This document shows, one piece after another, positions 31,931-43,138 of a stretch of 64,000 nt of DNA. The position numbers and the translations under genes are program-made. Numbering within the stretch: the first letter of the stretch is position 1; every line of letters begins with the position of its first letter. The notes beneath the pieces were generated by a model. That model worked only from the letters and a program-made list of their open reading frames with translations, made no database searches and was not told the origin of the DNA. Origin of the DNA: Orychophragmus violaceus. Its lineage: Eukaryota; Streptophyta; Magnoliopsida; Brassicales; Brassicaceae. The stretch spans positions 59,351,246 to 59,415,245 of the forward strand of contig CM058239.1 in assembly GCA_030180135.1 (NCBI GenBank), read 5' to 3'.

Positions 31931-32690
31931 AAAACAAAAAGAGAACAATCTTTAGTTACTCACTTTCTGAAATAAATCAATAATAAAAATATAAAAGAAA
32001 ACACAATCCATCTCAAGTTACCAAATGCAACATTAATATCAAGTATTTGGACAGTAATATTAACTGCTAGCGATACACTTGTTGTAATAATCAAACATTG
32101 ACAATAATGCATAATAAATAATAAACATATCTTTGGATCGATTTATTATTCACATGAGTATTCCTTATAATCGTCACATGTTTATTATCACATGTATGTA
32201 TATATTTCGGCCAAATATAAACCTACCTTTGGGTCAATTTAAATTCGCATGAAAATATATAAATACAATATTTAATATTATTCATGAAAAAAAAATATCC
32301 ACAAGAGAGGTTACTTTGGCAACATCTTGTATCAATTAATTCAATCCAAATATTAAACATGTGCAATCAGATTTTATTAATTGATTTAAAACTGAATTTT
32401 ATTCTTGCGCAGACATATAAATAACTAAAAGTCTGAGGGCTCCTTATGCAAGAATATTGTAGCGGCACAGTGGTTAAAGGCTCCTGGTGGGCGCCAACAT
32501 TAGTCACGCGACCTAGGTTCGAATCCCAGCTAATGCGTTTTTAACTTAATTAAATGCTGGACTTGGCCTGACTTTATATTTTAATTTAAAAGGGCCCAAC
32601 TGATTTAATTAAAGAAACTGGACCGAGAGAAATCATAAACCCAGAATAATAATTAAATCAGAAAAACTGAATATGGGCTTTAAATTAAAA
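31931..32690 (-). other. 5' leader of the host copia, inner part
   Basis: Non-coding, AT-rich leader between gag and the Tat insertion. It contains the tRNA-like segment at 32,457-32,545. No gene. Confidence 0.6.
32457..32545 (+). repeat. tRNA-like / SINE-head segment in copia leader
   Basis: 'TAGCGGCACAGTGG' resembles a polymerase III A box and 'GGTTCGAATCC' is a perfect B box, about 55 bases apart, followed by TTTTT. The flanks do not pair as an acceptor stem, so a tRNA gene is unlikely; a tRNA-derived SINE head is the better reading. No tail or duplication was found. Confidence 0.45.
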
Positions 32691-32695
32691 CAAGC

Positions 32696-33234
32696 TGTTG
32701 GTACTGGATTTCCCTCTAGGAAATCCGGCCCATTAACAGACAAAACAGAGGCCCATAATTACGAGCCTGTTCCAGAATCAAAGACAGACAAAAGAGCCGA
32801 CTCCTTCGATGGGCCCAAGTGAAACAAACGCCCTGGCAAGGCCCAGACGATGCCGAAGCCGGAGACGACCGAGCTCGAGCTCGGCAGAAGATGACATGGA
32901 GATAGAGCAACTCGGTCTTCGCCAGTTCAACTGATCCGCATAAATCTCGGAGATCGTTACGATGATGAGGCCGAAATATCAGGACGAAGAGATCAGAATC
33001 GAGACTATTTAAGAAAAGAAGTGGCGACTCATTAAGAAAAATTCCAACCTAGGCTAAGAACACTTCGATTAGATAGCTCGATTTTATACTTTGTACTCTC
33101 TTCTCGACTGTGTTTGTTCTATCTCGACGATCAATCTCAATAAAGTCTCTGATTCATAGGAAACTATACCATTTCTATATCCAAAAGTCCAAATCCACGA
33201 ATACAAATTCTTAGTGTGAATCCCGGATCTCACA
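32696..33234 (+). repeat. 5' LTR of Tat element
   Basis: TGTTGGTACT ... ATCTCACA. It contains repeated GGCCCA motifs (32,726; 32,749; 32,813; 32,841), a perfect palindrome CCGAGCTCGAGCTCGG at 32,869-32,884, and TATTTAAG at 33,006-33,013. Confidence 0.95.
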
Positions 33235-33236
33235 TT

Positions 33237-33252
33237 TGGCGCCGACTGTGGG
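33237..33252 (+). other. Primer-binding site of Tat element
   Basis: TGGCGCCGACTGTGGG, three bases after the LTR; TGGCGCC matches the tRNA-Asp 3' end as usual for Tat/Athila. Confidence 0.85.
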
Positions 33253-33308
33253 GACATTCTATAGCCTTTCCTATCTTAAGAATCAGATCCTAGATCCGAT
33301 AGATCGAG

Positions 33309-35472
33309 ATGAATCCCGACCAAACTGGCTCTCCCAGCGCCACACCACCGGTTGACCGCCCTCAAACGGTCGACAACGTTCCTCAGAACACTACCGGGGA
33401 AAGAAACATGGGTCAGACCGACGGCGTGTTGGCGAGGTCTGCCTCAGTCTCCACGACCTCGGCACCAGCCGGCTCCGTCGCTCAAACAATCGCGACGAGC
33501 CAGACTCCGACAAATGTTTTGTCAGGAACTAATGATCCGAGCAGAAACTGGGTGTGGATGAGAAATGACTCAATAACCACCCCAGGAGGAGGATCTGGAA
33601 TAACCAGACCCAATTCGCCACTACCTTCTGCTCCACAGAGACAAGGACCAAGCGATCCGTTCGATGTTAAGCCTGTTGGTAGATCGAACGAGAAACAACG
33701 AGGCAAGCGCAAGGGCCCAAGAGATCGCGAACCGTTCTCTGGCAGCGCAACTCGAGGAACAAGAGCGGCGCCTGAACGCCCGTCTTGAAGAGCTCGCCAG
33801 TCAAAGCCAAGGGGGCAGACCAACGCGAACTCCCATAAGTCCTCCACCGTGCACCCGCTTGGACTTCTCCCAGGTAGTAACTCCTCCGGGAACGTCGGGA
33901 AATTTCGGTAATACGTCAAATAGCGGCTTCCGCCCTACAATGACCCCTATCGTGGTACCGACCCCATTTGGTTCGAGTTCAATGGTCACAGACCCAACCG
34001 GATCAAGAAACCGACCATTACCCGGGCCACCACCTTTCCCGAGTAACTCTAACATCCGACCGAGGCAACTAGGAGGTTCTGCCTTCGCCTCAAGCTCGGG
34101 ACTCCTTAACGGATCAAACTCAGTTCAGTTCCGAACACCCCAGGTCGATCAGACGAGGTCGATCCCAACGATCGATCTCCTCGACCCCATTTTTCCGGAA
34201 CAAACGTCAGGACAGCCACAAGTCCAGTTTGCACCCGCAGAGGGCGATGAACACGATATGCTTAGACAATACATTGAACAGGCTAAAGCCCAGTTCAACA
34301 GTCTGAGCTCGAAAGTTCACATGGCGACGAGCGCGGCTCCTGACATCGATCGAGTGATCGAAGAAACACAACAAACGCCGTTCAAAGATCGGATTGCGTT
34401 TGCAAGGATCCGAGAGATCAAGAAAACTAAGTTTCCAGAATTCTCTGGGAAATCAGACCCGAAAGCCCACATCAGGGCATTACGACTAGCGATGGCAAGG
34501 GTGTACCTTACCGATGAAGAGAGGGAGCCAGCCTTCTGCAGGCTCTTCGCAGAAAACCTATCAGGGTCTGCCCTAGAATGGTTTGCCGGACTGGAAGAAA
34601 GGTCCATTGACAACTTCACCCAGTTCATGACGGCTTTCCTCAAGCAATACTCCGTTTTCATCGAGGAAAAGACTACCGAGGCAGCCTTATTTGGCGTCTC
34701 TCAAAAACCCGACGAAACACTTCGCTCGTACATCGACCGATTTAAGGAAATAAAATCCAAAATCGCGAACCCACGAGACGAGGTAGCTATAGAAGCGTTA
34801 AGACGGGGACTATGGTTCTCAACCAGATTCCGCGAGGAAATAACAGTCCGCGAACCTCAAACGCTCGATGACGCCCTCCATCGCGCGTCGGCCTTTGCTC
34901 GCCTCGAGGACGAAACCACGGCCCTCAGGGAAAAACACCGGAAAGAAAGGAAGCTGTCGGGCTCGCAAAATCCGAACTCGAAAAAGGATTCCCGTAAATC
35001 AGGGAACGTCAACGCGGTCGAGAGCCCAAAGAGCTCGAAGAAATTCGAGTTCGACAAGGAAAAATTCTGTGATTTCCACAATAAGAGAGGACACTCGACC
35101 GAGGATTGCTATACTCGAGCTAAAGCAGAGGCTCAAAAACAAGAGTCCGAAAGCAAAAAAGACTCCGAAGTCGAGGAGGAAACTCTGTCCGACAAAAAGG
35201 AAAACAAACAGACCAAGGAGTCGAACTCCAAAAAGCACTCCCAAAACAAACGGGAACGGTCAAAAGAGCCGGAATCTCCCGAAACACTCCCTCACGGATC
35301 GCGGAAGCGAGTTGAGTTCATCCTCGGCGAGCTTAACCTAAGCGGCACTCCGGGAGGTTCGGCGCTATCCCCGCCTCCGGCTCCTGCCAAAAGTTTACGC
35401 TCAAGAATCAATCTCCCTCGTCTCTGCGGGGGGGGGGGGGGGGGGGGGGGGTGTACGGGCTATACCCCCTAA
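33309..35472 (+). pseudogene. Tat gag
   Basis: ATG at 33,309 starts 'MNPDQTGSPSATPPVDRP', a proline/threonine-rich N-terminus. The frame shifts by one in the overlap 33,664-33,788 into a second frame that runs to 35,472. That frame has a coiled-coil-like 'AQLEEQERRLNARLEELASQ', capsid ('FPEFSGKSDPKAHIRALRLA', 'SALEWFAGLEERSIDNFTQF', 'EALRRGLWFSTRFREEI') and a lysine/glutamate-rich tail with one knuckle-like 'CDFHNKRGHSTEDC'. A 24-G run at 35,428-35,451 near the end scrambles the junction with protease. Confidence 0.85.
35428..35451 (+). repeat. Homopolymer of 24 G in Tat gag
   Basis: An uninterrupted G run after TCTCTGC. Its length is not a reliable reading-frame guide. It joins the gag C-terminus to the segment ahead of protease. 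Confidence 0.95.
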
Positions 35473-35935
35473 ACGAATCGACTTCATCTTCGGTGGCTCC
35501 AAGATTTGCCGCGACTCGGTCAATTCGATCAAAGCTCTTCAAAGAAGAGTCGAGACCGACAGAGGGGGGAAAACCCCAATGTTGGGTCCAGACCACGAAA
35601 TCATTTTCTACGAGAGCGAGACAAGTAATCTCGACAAACCACACAACGACGCCCTCCTCGTTTGTCTAGTAGTGGGAGATGTCGAACTCTCAAGGATAAT
35701 GATTGACACAGGAAGTTCGGTAGATGTCCTCTTTTACGACGGGTTCAAAAAGATGGACTTCAACGACTCCGAGATTGTGGAAGAAAAGACACCACTAGTA
35801 GGTTTTGCTGGCGAAACGACATACTCGATGGGCTTTGTCTTCGCCCCAGTAATTGCTGGAGGAGTTCGGAGAATGATGGAGTTCGTCATAGTAGATAGGC
35901 CAGCTCCCTATAACGCAATCCTAGGTCGACCATGA
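35473..35935 (+). pseudogene. Tat aspartic protease
   Basis: 'IIFYESE', then 'ALLVCLVVGDVELSRIMIDT' and 'GSSVDVLFYDGFKKM': the DTGSS active site of the retropepsin that cuts the polyprotein. It closes with 'APYNAILGRP' and a TGA at 35,933 where this family has Trp. The preceding part is in a different frame from gag. Confidence 0.9.
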
Positions 35936-37330
35936 ATATACGACATGAAAGCCGTACCATCGACCTACCACCAATGCGTAAAGTTCCCGACTCCCAAAGG
36001 GATCAAAACCTTTTACGGAAGTCAAAAGATTTCCCGTCATTGCTACATGAACGGATACAAGCAGATCGAGAAATCCCCTGCGTAGCAATTACAGAAAGAG
36101 GAGGAGCTCGCCACCATGCAGACCAAAAAGTCGAACGACCCCAGTCAAATAGGACCCCCAAATGACCTCACGACTCAGGTCTGCATAGACGAGGCTCATC
36201 CCGAAAGACTCATTGGCATCGGAATCGACCTATCAGAGCCGGTTAAGAACGAACTGGTCTCTTTTCTCAAACAGAACGTCGACTCCTTCGCCTGGTATTC
36301 AGCAGACATGAAAGGGATAAACATCGATGTAACCAGCCACGAGCTGAATGTCGACCCAACCTACAAACCGGTAAGACAGAAACGTCGAAAACTAGGCCCT
36401 GAGCGGGCCAAAGCCGTCAATGACGAGGTCGATCGGTTATTAAAAATCGGATCGATCAGAGAGGTCAAGTACCCCAACTGGCTCGCGAACCCCGTGGTGG
36501 TTAAGAAAAAGAACGGAAAGTGGAGGGTCTGTGTAGACTTCACGGATCTCAACAAAGCATGTCCAAAGGACAGCTTCCCACTCCCGCACATCGACCGACT
36601 GGTCGAGGCCACCGCTGGACATCAGCTGCTATCCTTTATGGACGCGTTCTGAGGGTACAATCAAATATTGATGAACCCTGAAGACCAAGAAAAGACTTCA
36701 TTCATAACGGATCGAGGCACGTACTGCTACAAAGTCATGCCCTTCGGACTGAAAAACGCAGGAGCAACTTACCAGCGCCTCGTCAACACGATGTTTTCAG
36801 GACTCCTAGGCAAAACCATGGAAGTCTACATCGATGATATGCTGGTAAAATATTCCAGGTACGAGGATCACATCCCCCAACTAAAAGAATGCTTTACCAT
36901 TCTTAATAAGTATGGGATGAAACTCAACCCAGCTAAATGTACCTTCGGGGTCCCTTCAGGAGAATTCCTCGGTTACTTGGTGACCGAAAGAGGGATCGAA
37001 GCGAACCCCAAACAGATCGCAACGTTCATAGAGATGAAATCTCCCAGAACAATGCGAGAAGTCCAGCGCCTAACCGGCAAAATAGCTGCTCTGAATCGCT
37101 TCATCTCAAGGTCGACGGATAAATGTCTACCCTTCTATCACTTGTTAAAAGCAAACAAAAAGTTCCTCTGGGACGAAAAGTGCGAAGAGGCATTCACTCA
37201 GCTCAAAGCCTACTTAAGCGAACCACCCATACTGGCGAAACCAGTAGAAGGAGAACCCCTTTACTTCTACCTAGCTGTCTCGACGGCAGCAGTAAGTGGA
37301 GTCCTGGTTCGCGAGGAACAAAACGAATAA
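35936..37330 (+). pseudogene. Tat reverse transcriptase
   Basis: Frames 36,116-36,652 and 36,668-37,330. Motifs: 'IREVKYPNWLANPVVVKKKN', 'WRVCVDFTDLNKACPKDSFP', 'HQLLSFMDAF', 'MPFGLKNAGATYQRLVNTMF', 'MEVYIDDMLVKY' (YIDD box) and 'GEFLGYLVTERGIEANP'. A TGA at 36,650-36,652 interrupts the 'DAF-GYNQI' motif and a TAG lies near 36,082; otherwise well kept. The frame continues into RNase H. Confidence 0.9.
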
Positions 37331-38470
37331 CGGCCGGTATATTACATCAGTAAGACCTTGATCGACGCTGAAACCAGATACCCCGCCATGGAAAAACTCG
37401 CCTTAGCGCTAGTAACGTCGGCTCGGATACTCCGACCGTACTTTCAATCGCACTCGATCATAGTGATGACCTCTCAGCCACTGAGAACCATTCTTCACAG
37501 TCCAAGCCAATCAGGTCGATTGGTCAAATGGGCTATCGAACTTAGCGAGTACGACATTGAATACAAAGCTCGAACATGCCTAAAAGCACAAGTACTGGCA
37601 GATTTCATAATCGAGCTCCCTCCGACTATAGAACTTGACCCGACTTCGGCCCAAAGATGGAAGCTCTACGTCGATGGAGCTTCCTCAAGACAAGGGTCCG
37701 GAGTCGGAGTGAAATTAGTCTCCCCAACGGGTGAAGTACTAGAACAATCGTTTAGATTGGGCTTCGCCGCATCGAATAACGAGGCTGAATATGAAGCGTT
37801 AATAGCCGGGCTCAGACTCGCGATAGCCATAGGAGCCCGGGAAGTAAACGCCTTCAGCGATTCCCAACTAGTCACGAGCCAATATCATGGCGACTACGAG
37901 GCCAAAGACGAACAAATGGAAGAATACCTACGGGTAGTCCATACATTGGCCGAACAGATCGAATTCTTCGATCTAACACGAATCCCACGAGGTGAAAACA
38001 CTGCAACCGATGCGCTAGCCGCATTAGCATCGACATCAGATCCTAACCTCAAAAGGATCATACCAGTCGAAGGGATAGAAAAACCAAGCATCGACATAGC
38101 TCTCAAAGCTCTGTCCTTGAAAGAGGACGGGCCCGCTGTGAAGGACGATGTCAAACGCAAAGAGTGTCCCGGAGACACTAATAGCGACATCATCGAGATT
38201 GATGATGATCTTGATCCTAGAAACACCGTATACGTCGCGAACGTCCCCGACGGACCAATTCAAACCGCATCCACTAGTCAGGGACCTGAGCCTAACAACG
38301 ACGAAGATTGGAGAACTCCGATCATTCGATACATCACAAACGGCGAAGTTCCCGACGGCAAATGGGAGGCGCGGAAACTTAAAACGCAGAGTGCGAGGTA
38401 CTGTGTCACACAAGGAGAGCTCTTTAAAAGGAGCCTCTCCGGACCTTACCTTAAATGCCTTGACAAATAG
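37331..38470 (+). pseudogene. Tat RNase H and second (archaeal-type) RNase H
   Basis: First the normal gypsy RNase H ('EAFTQLKAYLSEPPIL' before, 'TRYPAMEKLALALVTSARIL' after a TAA at 37,328), lacking some catalytic residues as usual in Tat. Then from about 37,655 a second domain, 'KLYVDGASSRQGSGVG', 'SNNEAEYEALIAGLRLA', 'AFSDSQLVTSQ' and 'GENTATDALAALA', with a full D-E-D-D set. This duplicate RNase H was acquired in the Tat lineage. It ends in an acidic linker leading to integrase; TAG at 38,468. Confidence 0.9.
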
Positions 38471-39555
38471 CAAGCCCTATCCGTGATTACACAAACACAT
38501 GACGGATCCTGCGGAAGCCATTCTGGAGGACGAGCATTGGCCGTGCGAATCAAAAGGCAAGGTACTATTGGCCTACAATGGCCACCGAATACGAATCTTT
38601 CTCCAACAAGTGCGATAAATGCCAATAGCATGCCCCAATTATCCACCAAGCGTCGGAGAAACTCTCCTCTATCTCATCACCATACTCATTCATGCGGTGG
38701 GGAATGGACATCGTTGGACCGCTGGTCGCATCTGGCAAAAAGAAAGCCACACACCTGTTGGTGATGACGGACTACTTCACCAAGTGGATTGAAGCAGAGT
38801 CATACCAGAAAATTAAGGACGTTCACGTTAAGGAGTTCGTCTGGCGAAACATCGTTTGCCGACATGGACTACCCCACGAGATCGTCACCGATAACGGATC
38901 TCAGTTCATATCAAACACGTTCAAAGAGTTCTGCAAAACTTGGAACATAAAGCTGACTTACTCAACGCCACGCTACCCCCAAGGGAACGGGCTAGCAGAA
39001 GCAGCTAACAAAGCGATTATGAACGGTCTCAAGAAAAGGCTCAACGAGTGCAAAACAACCTAGAGTGATGAACTCCCAGCCGTACTCTGGGCCTACCGGA
39101 CTACCCCCCGCAAATCCACTGGCGAGACTCCCTTCTCGCTAGCTTACGGAATCGAGGCGGTAGTACCAGCTGAAATTCTCGTGTCAAACATTCGCAAAGA
39201 AGAATGCCCACGACAAGAGGAACTTAATAACAAGATGATAACTGACGAGCTCGACCTCGTCGACGAAAGAAGGAACCTCGCATTAGCTCGACTCCAGAAT
39301 TACCAACAAGCCGCAGCTCGCTACTATGATTCCCGAATCAAAACTCGAAGGTTTCAAGTAGGAGAGCTCGTCTTGCGGAAAGTGTTCGACCATAAAAAGG
39401 AAGAACACGCTGGAAAATTAGGAGCGAAGTGGGAAGGTCCTTACCAGGTCACCGACGTCGTACAGGACGGGGTCTACCGACTCAAGTCGGTGGAAACCCA
39501 GAAGCCCGAACTACGACCTTGGAACATCATCAACCTCAAAAAGTATTTCCACTAG
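38471..39555 (+). pseudogene. Tat integrase
   Basis: Zinc region 'HDGSCGSHSGGRALAVRIKR', frameshift near 38,560, then core 'MRWGMDIVGPL', 'MTDYFTKWIEAE', 'IVTDNGSQFISNTFKEFCKT' and 'YPQGNGLAEAANKAI' with Asp-Asp-Glu. A TAG at 39,061-39,063 replaces Trp before 'SDELPAVLWAYRTTPR'. The C-terminal part (39,181-39,555) has 'GELVLRKVFDHKKEEHAGKL' and 'KWEGPYQVTDVV'. No chromodomain, as expected for Tat. Confidence 0.9.
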
Positions 39556-39782
39556 GAGTACATCAACATAACCGAACTACGAAATGGCTTGATCCCCTTA
39601 AAAATGGTACGTAGGCAGCTCGACTTCGAGCGCAGCCGCCCCCCAAAAAACAAAGCTCACGAGCTCAACAGCTTCTGACGAAGTTACACTGACTTATTTT
39701 TATGAAATCAAAATAAGTCCCTTAATCCAATGTTTATTTCTGTCGTAAAAGTTAGAATCATGGCGAAATACCTTGTCATAAC

Positions 39783-40260
39783 ATTCCCGAAACAAAAGAT
39801 ATGAAATTATCTCTTCTGAAACGAAAGATATGAAATTATCTCTTCTAAATCAAAGCGATATGAAATTATCTCTTCCGAAACAAAGGATATGAAATTATCT
39901 CTTCTAAATCAAAGCGATATGAAAGTATCCCTTCCAAGCGACCTGAAATGGCCTCTCTAAAAGCTAAAGTGATATGAAATTATCGATATGAAATTATCCT
40001 TTCCAAGAGACCTCAGACGGTCTCCCACAAAATCAAAGTGATATGAAATTATCCCTTCAAACAAAGCGGCCTAAAACGGTCCCTCCAAACCGAACGAACT
40101 GAAATGATCGTCCCAAAAACGAGTGACCTAGAACGGTCCTCCCGCTTCGAACGAACTGAAATGATCGTCCCAAAAACAAGCGACCTAGAACGGTCCCCCC
40201 GCTTCGAACGAACTGAAATGATCGTCCCAAAGAAAGAGATCCAGAATGATCTCTCCAAAA
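39783..40260 (+). repeat. Tandem repeats downstream of Tat pol
   Basis: Two repeat types. From 39,783 to about 40,055, units of about 29-30 bases contain 'GATATGAAATTATC'. From about 40,084 to 40,230, two and a half units of about 62 bases contain 'GAACTGAAATGATCGTCCCA' and 'GACCTAGAACGGTC'. Non-coding; tandem repeats here are typical of Tat/Ogre elements. Confidence 0.85.
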
Positions 40261-40760
40261 AAAAAATATATATATACAATTCTTCTAAACCTTATGCGGA
40301 TTAAAATAATCGGGGGGCTACCCCACTCCTCAAGCAAAATAACGAGATCGAGAATTCAAGCATGCAACCTCTACACACACTCCAAACCGGATCTTTGTAA
40401 GTTCACTTCAATTCGATCTCACACTTAATGCTTCTCTTTTCGATTCAGAAATTAAGCCTGAATCTTACATTACGAAGTAGTCGCACCTCAGACAATTCCT
40501 AGCAAAGAGCTCGAGCTCAAATGCAACTGACTTAAAAGTTCGCAACAGACCTTCTAAGGCAGCTCACGACAAGTTATCTGCTCGGTCCCTCTAGAGAGGT
40601 TCGAACCGCCACAATGGCTCAAATTTTATGTTAAGGCATAAAAACAATGAAATCTATGCTAAGGCATGAAAGATTTAAAAAGCCGTTCATAAAAACAAAA
40701 ACAGTAAAGGACATGATGTCCTCGAGTTCGAACAAAAAGCCCCCTCGGGCAACCAAAGTT
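40261..40760. other. Non-coding spacer in Tat element
   Basis: Contains an A-run and a TATATATATA stretch at 40,261-40,277. No recognisable coding; it probably holds the 3' end of the antisense gene. Confidence 0.5.
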
Positions 40761-43138
40761 TTAAAAACAAAAAAGAAAAAATAAACCCTCTCGGGCAACA
40801 ACAATAGCAGTTTTAAAACGCAGCATAAGAGGAGTCGCCGATCTGGCCCTCCGCCCCGTCACCCGCCTCTCTTCTCGACCGGAATCGACCTCGTCAGCCA
40901 TCCTCGGGTCGGTCAGAGGAGCGAGCGGGGAACCCGCCATGGCCACGGAGTCCTCCGACATTGCCGGCAAGGCAAGCTTGCCAATGCTAAAGTCGGAGAC
41001 CGCCGCAGCCTCCATTTCCACTAGAGCAACTCGTTTTTGCTCAGCCAGCTTGAGCACCTCCCGGGTCATGTCTACCTCTCCAGCTGCGATCTCGGCAATG
41101 AGCTCGATGTTGGCCAAAGTCTCCTGGAGACGGATCTCGGCGCTGGTCTGGATTTTCCTCTTCTCGGCTCTCTCTTTGACCCCGGCCAGAATCATCAGAT
41201 ACTGGCCGTGAAGCTCCTTTCGAGCCTTATGAAGCTCGACCCGGTTCGACTCTTCCGCAGTCAGAATCTGGGCCTCCGCGGCTTAAAGCTGACAAGACAG
41301 CTCCCTCTCCCTCCTCTCGAGGTGCGCGACCCTGGCCTCCGCAGCAGCATGATCCGCGACCCTCTTCTTCAAACGCTCCTCCCTGGCCAAAGCCTCCTAG
41401 AGCTCGGTATTCATCTGGGTAGCAGCCTCTCGAGCAGACTCGAGCTCATAGGTCTGGGCATCCAACACCTCGGTCTCAGACCGGACCGCGTACGTGTTCA
41501 CAGCCTCTACAGCCTGCACAAAAAGATGTCGGTTAAAAAAAAGAGAATAAAAGGAAAAGGAAGACCAAAGCAAGAATGTCTTACCTTCCCGATGACCGCC
41601 ATCATCTCAGAATACGCACTGCCAAGGACCGTTTCCCCAGAAACCGGGAGCTCGGAACCGAAAGGCTTAATGCGCCTCAACAGGCGAACCACACCTTCCG
41701 GGTCGTCCGCAACCGAGCACTCCTCTCGGTCAGACCCCTCTGGACTCCGTCCCGCGTCTACTTTACGACGCTTCGGTGAAGGAGGAAGAGAACCTCCTCG
41801 ACTTCGACCATCTTCCCCTTCAGACATATCCGGTCGAGAGTCGCAGAGAACAGCATCTCTAGACTGAGGTAGAACCGCCTCTTGTTCGGCCAGGGGGAGA
41901 ACCGCGTCGACAACCCCCGCAGTCGTCCCCTCCGGACCCGTCACCGGAGGGAGCGAGGTCCGAGCAGGAGGAGGAGGATAAGCCGGAGGCGGAGGAGGAG
42001 CCGATCAAAGGCAAAGAGGAGAGCGTTACTAAGCGCACCCGCCTCCATCTTGTCAACCAGGTCGACCGGATCCTTCCCATTCCGGCGACCGCTCATTCTA
42101 CGAGGTGGCACCTCGCGAGAAGAAGAATCAGCAGCCGAGCTGCCGCCCGGAAGAGATCGAGCTATAAAAAAAATCAGTCGAGTCGAAACGACGACGATGA
42201 ACAAAAAACATTGCTAACAAAAATGACTCACTCTCTCCGACCCGCTCGGCAATACGAAGCGGAGGCTGAGAAGCTTGAGCCGGGAGAGGCCGAGAGGGTT
42301 CAGAGGGAAGCAATGGGTTTTGAGGGACCTGAGCGCGGCTCCGCGGAGCTCGCTCAGGGCCGACCCGCAGAGCGGCCTGCACACGTTCGATCATAAAACT
42401 ACCCCAATTAACAGCGCCCCCTCTCAGACGAGCTAGTAAAGCCTCTGTGATCGGGTTGGTAGCAAGCGACTCCGGAGCCTCTGTGATAAAAACCAGACCA
42501 GATAAGGGGCAGCCTAAAAAATAAAAAGAAAAAGAAAAGAAAGGCGAAAACGCTAAGACCAGAGCCTTACCGACGCCGGACGACCATCGGGACGGGATGA
42601 CCGAATAGTCAAAGTCCCCGACCGAATGATGGGTTATTCTGAAGAAGAAGTATCGGTCCTTCCACACATCTTTCGTCGGAACGTCCTCGAGGACCTGCCC
42701 AAAACGAGGTGAGAGATAGTAAGTCCCCCGGAACTTAGTGTTGTGCTTCACCGAGCAAACACGCATGAGTTCCTCAGGCCCGAACTCAATTCCTTCTTCG
42801 GCCGCCCTAACTCCGAGTCCGATGACATATCGGACAAAGTTTGGCGTCATCTGATGGAACGCCAGTTGAAGCTGGGCCAGCACCAAAGAAATCAAGCGGG
42901 GAATAGGGAAGAAAATCCCGCATTTCTCGAAGTAGGTGTATGAGGCGCAGCGATAACCCTCCACCGCGGTTTCCGGCGACACCGCCGGCGACGGAATCAC
43001 AATTTCCACCTCCGGTGGAATCCTGCAAACCCTCCGCAACCGTTCTATTTGGTCTACGGATAGGGAAGACGGCGGATGTGGACCAAACGAGCCCGCCGCC
43101 GAGCTAACACTAGCCCCTGTCGCATCTCTGAGGGCCAT
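40761..43138 (-). pseudogene. Antisense spliced gene of Tat element (Transposase_28-like plus coiled coil)
   Basis: ATG at 43,138. Exon 1 43,138-42,571; intron 42,570-42,514 (GTAAGG...TTTTAG); exon 2 42,513-42,232; intron 42,231-42,162 (GTGAGT...TATAG); exon 3 42,161-41,585; intron 41,584-41,514 (GTAAGA...GTGCAG); exon 4 41,513-40,761. Exon 1 has 'GYRCASYTYFEKCGIFFPIP' and 'LAFHQMTPNFVRYVIGLGV', matching the 'putative gypsy type transposon' domain (PF04195). Exons 2-3 are proline-rich with a basic 'PKRRK'. Exon 4 is a long coiled coil ('EALAREERLKKRVADHAAAE'). Breaks: TAG 41,397-41,399, TAA 41,283-41,285 and a frameshift near 42,005. Function unknown. Confidence 0.75.

Noticed and set aside
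32457..32545. Functional tRNA gene
   Set aside because: A- and B-box-like motifs are present but the ends do not form an acceptor stem and the length between boxes is too great.
32716..32910. 64-residue minus frame, repeated at 43,766-43,960
   Set aside because: It is duplicated only because it lies in both Tat LTRs, antisense and without any known domain.
33482..35244. Minus-strand frames of 70-145 residues opposite Tat gag
   Set aside because: Shadows of the gag frame in GC-rich DNA; no splice signals or family similarity, unlike the real antisense gene at 40,761-43,138.
41037..42217. Plus-strand frames of up to 276 residues downstream of Tat pol
   Set aside because: Opposite strand of the antisense gene exons; the minus strand has the coherent coiled coil and splice sites.
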